Source: an uncultured bacterium (GTDB taxonomy: Bacteria > Fidelibacterota > Marinisomatia > Marinisomatales > UBA1611). Taken from it: 6,273 nucleotides of DNA. The position numbers and the translations under genes are program-made. Below are positions 5,875 to 6,273 of the stretch, one piece after another; the stretch's first letter is position 1; each line of letters opens with the position of its first letter. A model generated the notes under the pieces. The model was not told where the DNA came from, ran no database searches, and saw only the letters and a list, made by a program, of their open reading frames with translations. The stretch lies in the NCBI GenBank assembly GCA_938092125.1, contig CALKMQ010000032.1:1-6273 (forward strand), given 5' to 3'.

Positions 5875-6273
5875 ATGAAGGCCCAATCATACAATTTTTT
5901 TTTAGTAATCATCCTAACAAATCTCTTTGTTACCCCAAACCTAAAAGGCGACGATGTAAATAGTAAAGATCTCGCAATCCATCATTTTATGCAGGGCGAA
6001 TTCTTACTAAATCAAGGCAATTATGCTTTAGCTGTTTTAGAATTTCAAGATGCTATTAGCATCGATCCAAATGCATCAACTATTCACGTATCTATAGCTG
6101 ATGCATACAGGAGACTTGGAAGAGCTAAACACGCTGAAGACCATCTTAAAATTGCAATTGATCTTGATCCCAAGGATATAAGTAGCAGAGAAATGTTAGG
6201 ACAATTATATTTGTTAAATAGAAACTATATTGAAGCAGAGAATCAATTTTTAGTTTTGAGCCATCTTGATCAA
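5875..6273 (+). CDS. Secreted or periplasmic TPR-repeat protein, 5' part only
   Basis: An open frame from ATG 5875 continues to the window end with no stop (133 residues visible). Residues 1-26 or so look like a signal peptide: MK start, hydrophobic core FFLVIILTNLFV, then a polar stretch. Three tetratricopeptide repeats follow at about 44-76, 77-110 and 111-133. The typical positions are visible: GEFLLNQGNYALAVLEFQDA then ISIDPN; IADAYRRLGRAKHAEDHLKI then AIDLDPK; and LGQLYLLNRNYIEAENQFLV. TPRs are protein-binding scaffolds, so the partner and role cannot be read from this part. The start lies eight bases after the diguanylate cyclase stop, so co-transcription is likely. No Shine-Dalgarno is present; the spacer is part of a short CTGAA CTGAA direct repeat. 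A run of nine T at 5895-5903 lies in the signal peptide region. The rest of the gene is outside the window. Confidence 0.85.
   Translation, partial: MKAQSYNFFLVIILTNLFVTPNLKGDDVNSKDLAIHHFMQGEFLLNQGNYALAVLEFQDAISIDPNASTIHVSIADAYRRLGRAKHAEDHLKIAIDLDPKDISSREMLGQLYLLNRNYIEAENQFLVLSHLDQ

Noticed and set aside
1..6273. CRISPR arrays, tRNA or rRNA genes, insertion sequences, integrase or phage genes
   Set aside because: No spaced repeats, cloverleaf-like GC-rich segments, transposase motifs or terminal inverted repeats were found on reading either strand.

Overview
The window is strongly AT-rich and gene-dense, with all recognised genes on the + strand. It looks like an ordinary chromosomal segment of a free-living bacterium. 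The low GC, very short spacers, AAA/AAT/ATT/TTA-rich codon use and near absence of Shine-Dalgarno sequences fit a marine member of the Fibrobacterota-Chlorobiota-Bacteroidota (FCB) assemblage. Candidatus Marinimicrobia (SAR406) is my best guess. This rests on overall style, not on a marker gene, so the taxonomy is inference.

Layout. Positions 1-540 hold the 3' end of a periplasmic-binding-protein-fold gene (Peripla_6/LpoA-like) that starts before the window. Next come pgeF (609-1226, probably beginning further upstream at a non-ATG codon) and uppP (from 1226, sharing one base with the pgeF stop). After a 28-base gap comes holA (2013-2987, DNA polymerase III delta). An ECF sigma factor gene (2974-3564) starts inside the end of holA. 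It is followed by a small single-pass membrane protein (3579-4106) whose position and layout suggest a zinc-free anti-sigma factor. A 74-base AT-rich gap holds a possible promoter. It leads into a membrane-anchored diguanylate cyclase with two GAF-like regions (4181-5866). Eight bases later begins a secreted TPR protein (5875 onward) that runs off the window end.

Working together. The first three genes have a cell-envelope flavour: a periplasmic PBP-like protein, an enzyme that corrects peptidoglycan composition, and the phosphatase that recycles the undecaprenyl carrier. The sigma/anti-sigma pair probably senses something at or outside the inner membrane. The GAF-GAF-GGDEF protein probably converts a signal into cyclic di-GMP. 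Genes up to 4106 are packed tightly enough to be one transcription unit, with a second unit possibly starting near 4180.

I see no CRISPR array, tRNA, rRNA, insertion sequence or phage gene, and no stretch over 300 bases without a gene. Nothing amounts to a convincing new system. The points most worth checking are the missing canonical start codon of pgeF, the cysteine-free putative anti-sigma factor, the sigma gene nested in the holA end, and the general lack of ribosome binding sites.
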